Below, piece by piece: positions 6,840-15,008 of a DNA stretch of 24,195 nucleotides. Every line of letters starts with the position of its first letter. The stretch's first letter is position 1. The translations under genes were made by a program, and so were the position numbers. The notes under the pieces are model-generated. The model had not been told where the DNA came from. It saw only the letters and a list, made by a program, of their open reading frames with translations, and searched no databases. This DNA comes from JAFDVL01 sp043736395 (lineage in GTDB: Bacteria > Acidobacteriota > Blastocatellia > RBC074), in the NCBI GenBank assembly GCA_043736395.1, contig JAYTCQ010000051.1:1-24195 (forward strand), in the 5' to 3' direction.

Positions 6840-6925
6840 AACTTTTTAGTATACGAGAATCGGCGACAAATAGTTTGGGTTAGTAAGAATTCTAACGCAA
6901 AGGGGGTGGGAAGGGAAAAGGGTTC

Positions 6926-6983
6926 AGGGGCAAGGGAATAAAGTTTCTTACTTGTCCCTCTTATCCCTTTACTCTTGCCCCTT
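6926..6983. repeat. Purine/pyrimidine-rich palindrome (family F) overlapping the 3' end of the methyltransferase gene
   Basis: The arm AGGGGCAAGGGAATAAAG (6926-6943) pairs imperfectly with 6967-6983, around short GGGACAAG/GGGATAAG-like words. The right arm covers the last codons and the TAA stop (6969-6971) of the SpoU methyltransferase gene. No T-tract follows on either strand. The style is close to the palindrome at 15692-15769. Confidence 0.55.
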
Positions 6984-7760
6984 CCTCCGTTGCCGCGCTG
7001 CTTCAAACAGGATGATCGCGGCGGCGGAAGCGACGTTGAGGGATTCAACTGGAGCTTGTAACGGAATATTCAGACGAACATCGCACGCCGCAAGTATTTC
7101 CGGCTTTACGCCATTGGCTTCATTGCCAAAGATAACCATAGTTGGTTGATTCCAATCGTAGTCGCTATACACCAAAGAACCTTCGGAGGCAGTTGCGGCA
7201 ACGATGATATTTTGTTCGTGGCAAGCTGCGATAATTTGTTCGGCTTCGAGATTGGCGATAATTGGAAGTCGAAACGCCGCGCCCATCGCACTGCGCAGTG
7301 CTTTGGGGGAAGTGCAATCCGTGGTGCCTTTGATGGCCGCGAGTCCCTGCACTCCGGCGGCCTCAGCCGTTCGCATCATCGTCCCCGCATTGCCGGGGTC
7401 TTGAATGCTATCAAAGGTCATTATCAAATTCGATGAAGCGTTGATGACCTGCTCGAACTCCCAAAGCGCACGCTGTGCAATGATAATGATTCCTTGTGAA
7501 TTGACCGTATCGCTAACGGCCTCAAAAGCTTCAGGCGTGGTTTCGTAGGTATAGCAATTCTGCTGGTGCAGAACCTGAAGAATCTTTTGTGAGCGCGGCG
7601 AAGGATCAGGCGAATGAAAAGCGACGATTAATGATAAGCCTGATTTCAGGGCTTCTTCGCAGAGTCGTTCGCCTTCGATGAAAATTGCTTCCGGCTCTTT
7701 TCCTTCACGGACGCGGCGCGCAAATTTCAGTTGTGGATTAACAGGACTTGAGATGACCAT
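6969..7760 (-). CDS. TrmH/SpoU-family rRNA or tRNA 2'-O-ribose methyltransferase
   Basis: Protein of 263 residues. An N-terminal substrate-binding region (about 1-95; SPVNPQLKFARRVREGK and IFIEGERLCEEAL) is followed by a SPOUT methyltransferase domain that uses S-adenosylmethionine through a trefoil knot. Motif 1 is DSIQDPGNAGTMMRTAEAAG (117-136, with N124 and R130), motif 2 is VIFGNEANGV (208-217), and motif 3 is IPLQAPVESLNVASAAAI (231-248). This layout is that of RlmB/TsnR-like enzymes that methylate 23S rRNA; the exact target base is not determined. The final residues (RRKGQE) and the stop lie inside a palindrome. The ATG at 7760 sits just past the terminator of the preceding gene, with no visible Shine-Dalgarno site, so its promoter position is unclear. 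Confidence 0.88.
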   Translation of the reverse strand: MVISSPVNPQLKFARRVREGKEPEAIFIEGERLCEEALKSGLSLIVAFHSPDPSPRSQKILQVLHQQNCYTYETTPEAFEAVSDTVNSQGIIIIAQRALWEFEQVINASSNLIMTFDSIQDPGNAGTMMRTAEAAGVQGLAAIKGTTDCTSPKALRSAMGAAFRLPIIANLEAEQIIAACHEQNIIVAATASEGSLVYSDYDWNQPTMVIFGNEANGVKPEILAACDVRLNIPLQAPVESLNVASAAAIILFEAARQRRKGQE

Positions 7761-7764
7761 AACT

Positions 7765-7797
7765 AAAAAAGGCAGGTGATCGGAATGACCACCTGCC
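7765..7797 (-). terminator. Intrinsic terminator of the barrel/PKD/OmpA gene
   Basis: On the minus strand an 11-bp stem (7787-7797 with 7771-7781, one wobble pair, loop ATTCC) containing GGCAGGTG is followed by TTTTTT. It lies about 30 bases after the stop at 7829 and a few bases before the methyltransferase start. Confidence 0.85.
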
Positions 7798-7828
7798 TTT
7801 GATTTTGTCGTATCGCTACGACTTTGTT

Positions 7829-10108
7829 TTAGCGACGACGCTTCTTAGGAGCGGCTGCCTTTCTCTCTGGTGTGACATCACCCAGAGTCGCGGCAGCGCC
7901 ACCTTCCGGCATTGCTGCACCGGCAGGAACCAGCGTTAACTTGACTTGCGAACCGTCAGTTGAAGCACCACCTGGGCGGACAACAATTCGGTTTGCGTCA
8001 ATCGCTGAGCCTAAGCCGCCATCGGCTAAGCGGTCGCGGACGTTCTTACCACGTTGCAGATCAAGATCAGCAGGACGTTCTTTCTCGCCACGGAATGAAT
8101 CCACTACGAGTTGAGCCTGAGGATCAGCTTGCAAGCGCTGAGCAGCATCTTGCAGGACTGCCTTACAAGCATTATCAACGCGAGCATTGTTACGCTTGAA
8201 GGTCGTGCAAGGTGTTAGAGGAGTTGAAATCGGCGTCGGCGGCTTGGCAGCTACGTTAAAGCTGGCCGAAGCAGTCTTAGCGCAGGAAGGATCCATACCG
8301 CTGACTTCAACCGTCGCCGTAACTGATTGTCCATCTAATCCGGTTGTATCAATACGAATTGAATCCGTACCTTGACCAGAAGCAATGGTTCCACCTGAAA
8401 CCGTCCAGTTATAGCTTGGCGTACCGAAATTGTTACCACCGCTCAGGCTGGCTGAAGCTGTTACCGCTTCACCGCCGTTTACCTGATTAGCAGATAACGT
8501 TACGTTCGGCGCGCTTGGGCAAGTCATCGGTGGTGGTTTGACGGCGCAATTGGAAACTTTGACAGATTTCGTGTCAAAGGCAACGCATCCGCAACCATCG
8601 TCAACTTCAAGTGTGACGCTATAATCACCGGCATTTAAGCCAGAGGTATCTAAGGTAACATTGGCGCCTTCACCAACAATACGGCCACCAGTGGTCGTCC
8701 ATTTGTAGGACAGCGTATCGCCATCTGGATCATTTGCAGTAGCGCTCAACGAGATACTGTCACCAGGGCAGGCTGTTGAAGCATCTGCGTGAATCAGGTT
8801 TTCAGTATTGTTCTTAACACTACCAACACTAATAGCAACGGTTGGCGGATTATTAGGAAGAATCGCTGGCTCACGTTTGTTGACGTGTCCGAGTGATAAT
8901 CCGGCAATAAATCCATCAGGAGTGCTATTCGCAGCTGCCAGATTTGATTGCCAATTCAGGTGACGTTGATACGCCGCTGTAATTGACATCCAGCGGGCTG
9001 GAAAGATTCTCGCGCCAGCCACGAGGCTGGTCGGGTTGTTGATAATCAGGGAAGGAGTGCGTCCACCCACATAACGAGTTCCCGTGATTTCCGCTGCCAA
9101 CGCTAAATATCTGCTGAGCGGGAAATCAACTCCGATACCGGCACGTAATTCGTTCGGTAAATCAAGAGCGCTGGTGCTGCTGCCAAAACCGTTGATGACT
9201 CCAGCCTGACCTGACAAGGAACCGAGTCGCATGTTTTCAGCTTTCGGATCACCTACTTTAATGAACCCAATATTGCTGCTCAGGTTCACATGTTTGTGCA
9301 AGCGACCGTCAAACGCCAAAGTTACACCATAATCAAAGGCGCCGGTTGAACGTCCACGTTCTAACCCAACGTTTAATTCTCTGGTAGTTGGAATTTTTAC
9401 AGTTGGAATAATAGCAAAACCAAAAGGATTGGTTGGGCCTGTCAGGCGAATCTTACCGCCTAAGGTAATGTCACCAACACCTGAACCGGAAAAGCGGGAC
9501 AGGAAAGGTGCATTAGGTAAGTAGCTTGGGACGACGTTGGCTGGGATCGCCGGAAGAATACCGCCAACAGGCGCTCCAAGTCCGGGATAGACAGCAACGT
9601 TATTGCCGGAAGGACGGGCAGTGAATGCGCCGAACGTTCCGCACGGACCAGCGAATCCACCGTTACCGCAAGGATCACCAGCAACTGTTCCAACTACGTT
9701 TGTCCCAGGACGAATAATAATACGTCCTGGAGCAAGTGTGCTGGTTCTGACATCAGGCAAATAAAAACCGCTTAGTAAAGCAGGTCGTCTGGAGACAACT
9801 ACTTGCTGTGCTTCAAAATTGGCAAAGAATTCAAGGTGATCGTTGAAGCCGACTTGAAAGTTGGCTGGATACTCTTGAAACCGGACATCGCCTGGATCGC
9901 GATGATAATGATTGGCAAAAAATCCAAAGTTGAACTCGCCTTTTCTTAACGTCTGTGCGTCATACACAGTGAAAAGTCCAGTTCCGCCAGAAACGGTCGG
10001 AGCCAGATTGCGAGGATCATCTTCCGAACGAGGGGTTTGCGCAAGGGCAGCACAAAGCGATAATGCCAGCATTACCATCAAGCCCAATATTCTTCTCGCG
10101 GAACTCAT
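7829..10108 (-). CDS. Outer-membrane protein: beta-barrel, two PKD-like domains, OmpA-like C-terminus
   Basis: Protein of 759 residues with a signal peptide (about 1-23, ending CAALAQ). Residues about 40-410 alternate aromatic and small residues in amphipathic strands typical of a barrel (FNFGFFANHYHRD, LEFFANFEAQ, ITAAYQRHLNW). Two PKD-like repeats follow: about 420-520 (ANDPDGDTLSYKWTTTGG ... LEVDDGCG) and about 530-620 (SYNWTVSGGTI). The C-terminal part (about 633-735; ARVDNACKAVLQDAAQRLQ, then DLQRGKNVRDRLADG) resembles the peptidoglycan-binding OmpA-like fold, with divergent sequence. It probably spans or sits on the outer membrane and ties it to the wall. The tail APKKRRR is unusually basic. 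Paired cysteines in both PKD-like domains suggest disulfides. The start is well supported: AGGAGGA lies six bases upstream of the ATG at 10108. A terminator follows, so it is likely monocistronic. Confidence 0.85.
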   Translation of the reverse strand: MSSARRILGLMVMLALSLCAALAQTPRSEDDPRNLAPTVSGGTGLFTVYDAQTLRKGEFNFGFFANHYHRDPGDVRFQEYPANFQVGFNDHLEFFANFEAQQVVVSRRPALLSGFYLPDVRTSTLAPGRIIIRPGTNVVGTVAGDPCGNGGFAGPCGTFGAFTARPSGNNVAVYPGLGAPVGGILPAIPANVVPSYLPNAPFLSRFSGSGVGDITLGGKIRLTGPTNPFGFAIIPTVKIPTTRELNVGLERGRSTGAFDYGVTLAFDGRLHKHVNLSSNIGFIKVGDPKAENMRLGSLSGQAGVINGFGSSTSALDLPNELRAGIGVDFPLSRYLALAAEITGTRYVGGRTPSLIINNPTSLVAGARIFPARWMSITAAYQRHLNWQSNLAAANSTPDGFIAGLSLGHVNKREPAILPNNPPTVAISVGSVKNNTENLIHADASTACPGDSISLSATANDPDGDTLSYKWTTTGGRIVGEGANVTLDTSGLNAGDYSVTLEVDDGCGCVAFDTKSVKVSNCAVKPPPMTCPSAPNVTLSANQVNGGEAVTASASLSGGNNFGTPSYNWTVSGGTIASGQGTDSIRIDTTGLDGQSVTATVEVSGMDPSCAKTASASFNVAAKPPTPISTPLTPCTTFKRNNARVDNACKAVLQDAAQRLQADPQAQLVVDSFRGEKERPADLDLQRGKNVRDRLADGGLGSAIDANRIVVRPGGASTDGSQVKLTLVPAGAAMPEGGAAATLGDVTPERKAAAPKKRRR

Positions 10109-10312
10109 ATCTTTCCTCCTGGAACTAATTATTAATTTCTCAATTATCCGTTTGGCTCTGGCTACTCGCCTGTCAACTTGTGACTAACCAAACAGCAATC
10201 CACATAATCTTTTTTTGATAAATAACGTTTGTTCACCTGATTCAGGACAAAATATAGCTCAGGACTAGGGGGTATCTAAATCTTCGCGTTCTGCTTGCAT
10301 CAAGTGTTTTCG

Positions 10313-10346
10313 GGAGCGTGCTAATTACCACTGGCATGCGCTCCAA
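10313..10346 (-). other. Hairpin in the leader region of the barrel/PKD/OmpA gene
   Basis: GGAGCG and CGCTCC flank a partly paired interior. The structure lies about 205 bases upstream of the ATG at 10108 and has no T-run, so it is not an intrinsic terminator. The rest of the 446-bp gap (10109-10554) is AT-rich. It has only a weak hairpin after polA (TTAGCT 10482-10487 with AGCTAA 10494-10499). Confidence 0.35.
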
Positions 10347-10435
10347 AAATTGTCAAATTATCGTAAAGTTTACTACGAATATTTCAAAAATATCATTGAA
10401 AACACTTCGCAACAACATAAACTTTTCCGCGTGAA

Positions 10436-10462
10436 TCTATACGATACGTTCTGTTGTGTCAA
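10436..10462 (-). promoter_or_regulatory. Candidate promoter upstream of the barrel/PKD/OmpA gene
   Basis: On the minus strand a perfect TTGACA (10457-10462) is followed after 15 bases by TATAGA (10436-10441). The spacer is shorter than the optimal 17. It would give a leader of about 320 bases to the ATG at 10108. It is the best sigma-70-like match I see in this gap. Confidence 0.3.
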
Positions 10463-10554
10463 CACTTTAATTTCCTGAATGTTAGCTGTGGTTAGCTAAA
10501 GTCACTTCACATCGTTTCGAGATAGTTTATGTAAACTTCTTGATTTTTTTATGC

Positions 10555-13236
10555 TTACGGTTTTGCAGCCATCCAGTTTTCGCCTACACCAAGTTCAACA
10601 ATTAACGGAACATCAATTGAAACGGCAGCTTCCATCACTTTTTTGATGATTTCTGAAGCGCCGTTAATTTCGTCTTTTGGGACTTCAAAAACTAATTCAT
10701 CGTGTACCTGTAAAATCATTTTGGTTTTTAATTTTGCTTTGTTTAATTCCTGGAAAACATTAAGCATTGCAATTTTCACAATATCGGAAGCGCTTCCTTG
10801 CATGGGCATGTTAATCGCTTCGCGTTCAGCTCGTGAACGCAGATTATGGTTCTTGTTTGAAATATCCGGTAATTTTCTCCAGCGTCCAAAAAGTGAGCGA
10901 ACGATTCCATTTGCAGCCCGTGTCGTTTCCGGCATTTCTTCCATGTATTTTTTGACGCCCGTATAAGTTTTGTAATAATCGTCAATTACTTTTTTGGCCT
11001 CGGTTCGCGTGATTCCAACGCGAGGCGCTAATCCGAACGCGCCGACTGCATAAGCAATGGCAAAGTTGACGATTTTTGCGACGCGGCGTTTATCTTTTAA
11101 TTCTTCATCGGTTTTAGCATTAAAGACACGACGTGCGGTGCGAGAATGAATGTCCTCGTTGTTGCGGAAAGCATCCAGCATTTCCGTGTCGTGTGTGAAA
11201 TGTGCCAGCAAGCGTAATTCAATTTGGGAATAGTCGGCTGAGAGCAACACATTTCCCTGAGTTGGAACAAAGGCTCGTCGAATACGGCGTCCAAGTTCTG
11301 TCCGAATCGGAATATTTTGCAGGTTTGGATTTTCGCTGCTGAGTCGACCCGTAGCCGCAACGGTCTGATTGAGAGTTGTATGAATACGCCCATCAACCGG
11401 ACTGATCAAGCTCGGCAATGAATCAGCATAAGTACTTTTTAACTTAGAAATTTCACGGAATTCGATGATCTTATGGGGGAGTTCATACGTTAAGGCAAGT
11501 TCTTCCAGGACTTCGCGGTTCGTTTGAATTTTTCCGGTTTTGGTTCGTTTAGGGACTTCAAAGTTGAGTCGTTCAAAAACATCGCCAAGTTGATTTGGCG
11601 AATTAATGTTAAATTTTTCACCGGCTAATTCATAAATTTCCAGCGTGAGCCGGTCCAGTTCGCGTTGCATTTCGACTGATAATTCACTGAGGACTTTGTT
11701 GTCTACACGAAAGCCTGTTTGCTCCATATCAAAGAGAATTGGAACCAGCGGCAATTCAATTTCCTGATAAACTTTTTTCAGCTCCGCCGCTTCAAGGCGC
11801 TGATCAAGAACCATCGCTAATTGTCCGGTTAAGTCCGCTTTTTGCTGTGCGGATTCAATGGGGTTATGGCTCAGGACAATTTCCTGGCTTAAATATTCGA
11901 GCGCTAATTGCGGTAATTCGTAGTGCGCGCGTTCAGGCTCTAATAAATACGCCTGCAACAACGTGTCATTTGCCACAGCTTCTATTTCTAGGTTTTCAAC
12001 GGCTGCGATGGCGAGCGCTTGTTTGTAATTATGAACTGATTTTTCCAGTAAGCCATTACCAAATATTTCGCGCAGAATTTCCAAAGCCTTCGGGCGATCA
12101 TCACAAGCATCAAGATCAAAATAATCTGCTGAATTTGAAGTATGCGAAAAAGCGATCCCGCTTAACTGATAAGTAATTTCGGCTGCTTCTGCCAGTTCAA
12201 ATAAGTTCTCCGCTTGTTTCTTTTCTTTGGTTTTTACGGCGAAAGAAAAAGCAAAGCCGTCTTGCGCCATTAATGAGTTGGATGAATTTTCAAGTTCAGA
12301 AACCTTTGTCAAAATCCGGTATTGTTTTTCACTGGGAGCGGTTTCCGGCTGTTTGGCAGGGGCTGGTACGGCATCTGCGAATTCACGCGAGAGCTGATGA
12401 AATTCTAATTCCTTAAATAATTCGTGCGCTGCCTGACGATCTGGTTCTTCGATAATCAAAGCTGATAGATCAAGCTCGACGGGAGCATCAATTTCGATTC
12501 TTGCCAGCTCACGCGAGAGCCGAATAAGTTCTGCGTTATCGCGCAATGATTCACGATATGTTTTCTTTTTGACGCTTTCCCAGTTCGCTAAGGCACCTTC
12601 AATATCACCAAATTCTTCGATTAATCCAAGTGCTCCTTTTTCACCAATGCCCGGCGCACCCGGAATGTTATCAGAGGAATCTCCCATTAATCCGAGCCAG
12701 TCAACGACCTGCTTCGGAGTCACGCCAAGCCGCGTCTTGACAGCGGCTTCGTCGTACCATTGCTCACCGGTTTTATCTTCGCGAAGCACAACAATTTCAG
12801 AATCGCGCACGAGCTGACATAAATCTTTGTCGCTGGTGACGATGACCGTTTGCAATCCCACTTTGGCTGCGTGGTTCGCCATCGTACCCATTAAGTCATC
12901 GGCTTCAAATCCGGGCGCTTTTACAACCGGAATACGATAAGCCGCGCAAACGCGATTGATGAATGGCAACTGAGTAGCGAGGTCTTCCGGCATCTCCGTA
13001 CGATTCGCCTTGTAAGCCTCGAAGCGTTCGTGACGAAAAGTTTTTTCTTTGGAATCCAAAACGACGGCGATGTAATCCGGTTTATGCGAATTCAGCAGCT
13101 TGCGCAGCATCATCGTGAATCCGAAGACTGCGTTGGTGGGAAGTCCTTTAGAAGTCGAAAGTCCACGCACGCCGTAATACGAGCGGAAAATATTCGACAT
13201 TCCATCTATCAGGAAGAGACGTTTTGGATCAGACAT
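10555..13236 (-). CDS. polA: DNA polymerase I
   Basis: Repair and Okazaki-fragment polymerase of 893 residues, within the normal family length. Residues about 1-290 form the 5'-3' flap exonuclease (FLIDGMSNIFRSYY, APGFEADDLMGT, IVTSDKDLCQLV, GLMGDSSDNIPGAPGIGEKGA). The middle 3'-5' exonuclease-like domain looks inactive: there is no DxE motif I, motif II reads NYKQA where NLKYD is expected, and motif III appears as AQQKADLTGQL with Lys at the catalytic Asp. The polymerase domain has motif A DYSQIELR (D668), motif B with K...NFAIAYAVGAFG, and motif C QVHDELVFEV (D846). Motif B has Ala where Gly is usual in both NFG and YG. There is no clear Shine-Dalgarno site. The ATG is 21 bases after the stop of a small membrane-protein gene, so the two may be cotranscribed. 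The gene ends 446 bases before the next one, with no strong terminator visible. Confidence 0.97.
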   Translation of the reverse strand: MSDPKRLFLIDGMSNIFRSYYGVRGLSTSKGLPTNAVFGFTMMLRKLLNSHKPDYIAVVLDSKEKTFRHERFEAYKANRTEMPEDLATQLPFINRVCAAYRIPVVKAPGFEADDLMGTMANHAAKVGLQTVIVTSDKDLCQLVRDSEIVVLREDKTGEQWYDEAAVKTRLGVTPKQVVDWLGLMGDSSDNIPGAPGIGEKGALGLIEEFGDIEGALANWESVKKKTYRESLRDNAELIRLSRELARIEIDAPVELDLSALIIEEPDRQAAHELFKELEFHQLSREFADAVPAPAKQPETAPSEKQYRILTKVSELENSSNSLMAQDGFAFSFAVKTKEKKQAENLFELAEAAEITYQLSGIAFSHTSNSADYFDLDACDDRPKALEILREIFGNGLLEKSVHNYKQALAIAAVENLEIEAVANDTLLQAYLLEPERAHYELPQLALEYLSQEIVLSHNPIESAQQKADLTGQLAMVLDQRLEAAELKKVYQEIELPLVPILFDMEQTGFRVDNKVLSELSVEMQRELDRLTLEIYELAGEKFNINSPNQLGDVFERLNFEVPKRTKTGKIQTNREVLEELALTYELPHKIIEFREISKLKSTYADSLPSLISPVDGRIHTTLNQTVAATGRLSSENPNLQNIPIRTELGRRIRRAFVPTQGNVLLSADYSQIELRLLAHFTHDTEMLDAFRNNEDIHSRTARRVFNAKTDEELKDKRRVAKIVNFAIAYAVGAFGLAPRVGITRTEAKKVIDDYYKTYTGVKKYMEEMPETTRAANGIVRSLFGRWRKLPDISNKNHNLRSRAEREAINMPMQGSASDIVKIAMLNVFQELNKAKLKTKMILQVHDELVFEVPKDEINGASEIIKKVMEAAVSIDVPLIVELGVGENWMAAKP

Positions 13237-13257
13237 AAATCAATTGTAAGCGGCGGA

Positions 13258-13851
13258 TCAAAACCAAACAAACCGTCGCACAGGAATTATCAAATCAGGT
13301 TTAGAACGATCTCGCATAATTAGGCGCACTGAATCGGAACCTTCGATCTCAAGTGAATTAAAGTGGACGACAGTGTTTTCAACATAAAGTTGACGGACAA
13401 ACAAAATTCCCGGTAGTACCTGTCGCTCTTGCTGGACGATTACTCCAGAACTACTTCCAGGCATTAGACTCGGGTCGTACCAATAAACTTCAGAGCCATT
13501 AACGATTACACTTCGAGGTTTTAAATGTGTGTGGTTATTGCTCGTAATATCCCTGTAGACATACGACCCAGTGATAACTTGAATGATAAAACAAAAGAAG
13601 ATAATTGGGGCAAAGCATAAAAATGCGATGAGTTGTACCCAAGGATTTGGGCGAGAAAAGAAGATGAAAAAGATAATCACCGGCATCGAAAGAATTATTA
13701 TTAACGCGACTTCGTTGTGAATTTCATTTGAAAAACGTATGACGGGAAAGATGAAATTTCCCATCCCTAAAACGAAGATCACTGCCGCACTTACAAAGAT
13801 TTTTGCCGTGGTAGTTTTTAGAAAAGAAATCGCGAAATCTAAACCTCTCAT
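13258..13851 (-). CDS. Membrane protein of unknown function upstream of polA
   Basis: About 197 residues with three predicted transmembrane helices in the first half (around AKIFVSAAVIFVLGMGNFIF, ALIIILSMPVIIFFIFF and VQLIAFLCFAPIIFFCFI). A polar C-terminal half follows that is probably a folded extramembrane domain (NGSEVYWYDPSLMPGSSSG, then NSLEIEGSDSVRLIMRDRS). I do not recognise the family. The start at 13851 is chosen because GGAGG lies 12 bases upstream (13864-13868). An ATG at 13890 would add 13 residues, but it has no Shine-Dalgarno site because palindromic element A copy 2 abuts it. The gene lies 21 bases before polA on the same strand. Confidence 0.55.
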   Translation of the reverse strand: MRGLDFAISFLKTTTAKIFVSAAVIFVLGMGNFIFPVIRFSNEIHNEVALIIILSMPVIIFFIFFSRPNPWVQLIAFLCFAPIIFFCFIIQVITGSYVYRDITSNNHTHLKPRSVIVNGSEVYWYDPSLMPGSSSGVIVQQERQVLPGILFVRQLYVENTVVHFNSLEIEGSDSVRLIMRDRSKPDLIIPVRRFVWF

Positions 13852-13896
13852 CTTTATCTGTTGCCTCCGACTAGAGAAAAGACTTTGCATCAAAAG

Positions 13897-14061
13897 TAGC
13901 GTAACCAGCCATGGTTGCGACAGCCTTTCGCAGAAAGGCTAATCTATTCCAATTCTCTAAAATTCAATCGTACAAGAAAAATATCAAGTGTTGCGGTAAT
14001 GCAATAGATTAGCTTTTTTGCTACGGCAAAAAAGCTGTCGCAACCATGGCTGGTTACGCTA
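13897..14061. repeat. Palindromic intergenic element, family A, copy 2
   Basis: The terminal inverted repeats (about 28 nt, 13897-13924 and 14034-14061) are perfect and begin TAGCGTAACCAGCCATGG. The left arm carries hairpin AGCCTTT/AAAGGCT (loop CGCAG). The right arm carries an 11-bp hairpin, AGCTTTTTTGC with GCAAAAAAGCT (loop TACG). Next to these, AATCTATT on the left pairs with AATAGATT on the right. The core is AT-rich and unlike that of copy 1 at 2700-2886. It fills the gap between the small membrane-protein gene and the pseudouridine synthase gene. Confidence 0.88.
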
Positions 14062-14066
14062 CGATG

Positions 14067-15002
14067 CTATCGCAACTTCTTGACGAGAGCTTCGAGGTCG
14101 GATGGAACAGCAGCTTCAAATTTTAGAGTATTTCCATTAATCGGATGCGCAAACTCTAACTGAAATGCGTGCAATGCCTGACGCGGAAAAACGATGACGG
14201 GAGGTTTAGCGGTGGCGGAAATATATTGCTTTTCACCTACGAGCGGATGCCCGTGCAAAGCGGCTTGGGCGCGAATTTGATTTTGTTTTCCGGTTAGTAA
14301 TTTTATTTCAAGGTAGCTAGCGTCTTTGAGTTTGTTCAGGACTTCGTAACTGCACTTCGCTTCCTTCGCTTCGCGGTCATAAGCAAAGCTGGAACGCTGC
14401 ACTAATTTCTCTTCATCCCATATTAAAAAATCGCGCCATTCACCTTTGTCGGGTTTGGGGCAACCGTAGGCGACGGCACGATAGGTGCGCTGCGCTTGAC
14501 GCGTAAAAAATTGCGTTTTTAATTTTTCCCGTGCTGGTTGCGTCTTGGCGAATACGACTAAGCCGGACGAATCGCGGTCAATGCGATGAACGATGAGAGG
14601 CTTGATTTTACTGCGTTCTTCGACGTGTTCGCAGACGATGTCGAAGAGCGTTTCTTCAAACGGATGCTTGGCTAAATGTACGGTTAACAATCCGGCGGGT
14701 TTGTTAATAACGAGCATCGCTTCGTCTTCATAAACAATATGGAGCTTGGAAGTTTTTCGTTCGGTGAAAGCGCGATGTTTCGCGGAGCCGGGTTTATCTA
14801 CCCAGACTTTTATGGATTCTCCGGGGATGACTTTTCGTCCGGCATCCTGCGAAGTTTGTTCGATGGCATTCACGTAAACTTTGCCTTTCGCAATTGCATC
14901 GAAGGCGCGGGAACGAGAACCTAAACGCGAGGGGTCAGCCAGCCATTTATCAAGCCGAGTGTCGGCATCCTGAGTTTCTACTTGCCAGATTTGAGTTGTC
15001 AT
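14067..15002 (-). CDS. RluA-family pseudouridine synthase with S4 domain
   Basis: Protein of 311 residues that isomerises uridine to pseudouridine in rRNA or tRNA. An N-terminal S4 RNA-binding domain (about 14-70; TRLDKWLADPSRLGSRSRAF) is followed by the RluA catalytic domain: VYEDEAMLVINKPAGLLTV (about 90-108), the signature HRIDRDSSGLVVFAK (139-153) with catalytic D142, and LLTGKQNQIRAQAALHGHPLVGE near the end. These are the standard motifs of the RluA/RluC/RluD group; the target uridine cannot be assigned. There is no Shine-Dalgarno site before the ATG at 15002, and palindromic element D begins seven bases upstream. The stop TAG (14067-14069) is separated by five bases from element A copy 2. 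Confidence 0.92.
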   Translation of the reverse strand: MTTQIWQVETQDADTRLDKWLADPSRLGSRSRAFDAIAKGKVYVNAIEQTSQDAGRKVIPGESIKVWVDKPGSAKHRAFTERKTSKLHIVYEDEAMLVINKPAGLLTVHLAKHPFEETLFDIVCEHVEERSKIKPLIVHRIDRDSSGLVVFAKTQPAREKLKTQFFTRQAQRTYRAVAYGCPKPDKGEWRDFLIWDEEKLVQRSSFAYDREAKEAKCSYEVLNKLKDASYLEIKLLTGKQNQIRAQAALHGHPLVGEKQYISATAKPPVIVFPRQALHAFQLEFAHPINGNTLKFEAAVPSDLEALVKKLR

Positions 15003-15008
15003 TTTAAT

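Noticed and set aside
11739..12176. 145-codon plus-strand frame
   Set aside because: It is antisense to polA, whose frame carries clear family motifs. The antisense product shows no recognisable domain.
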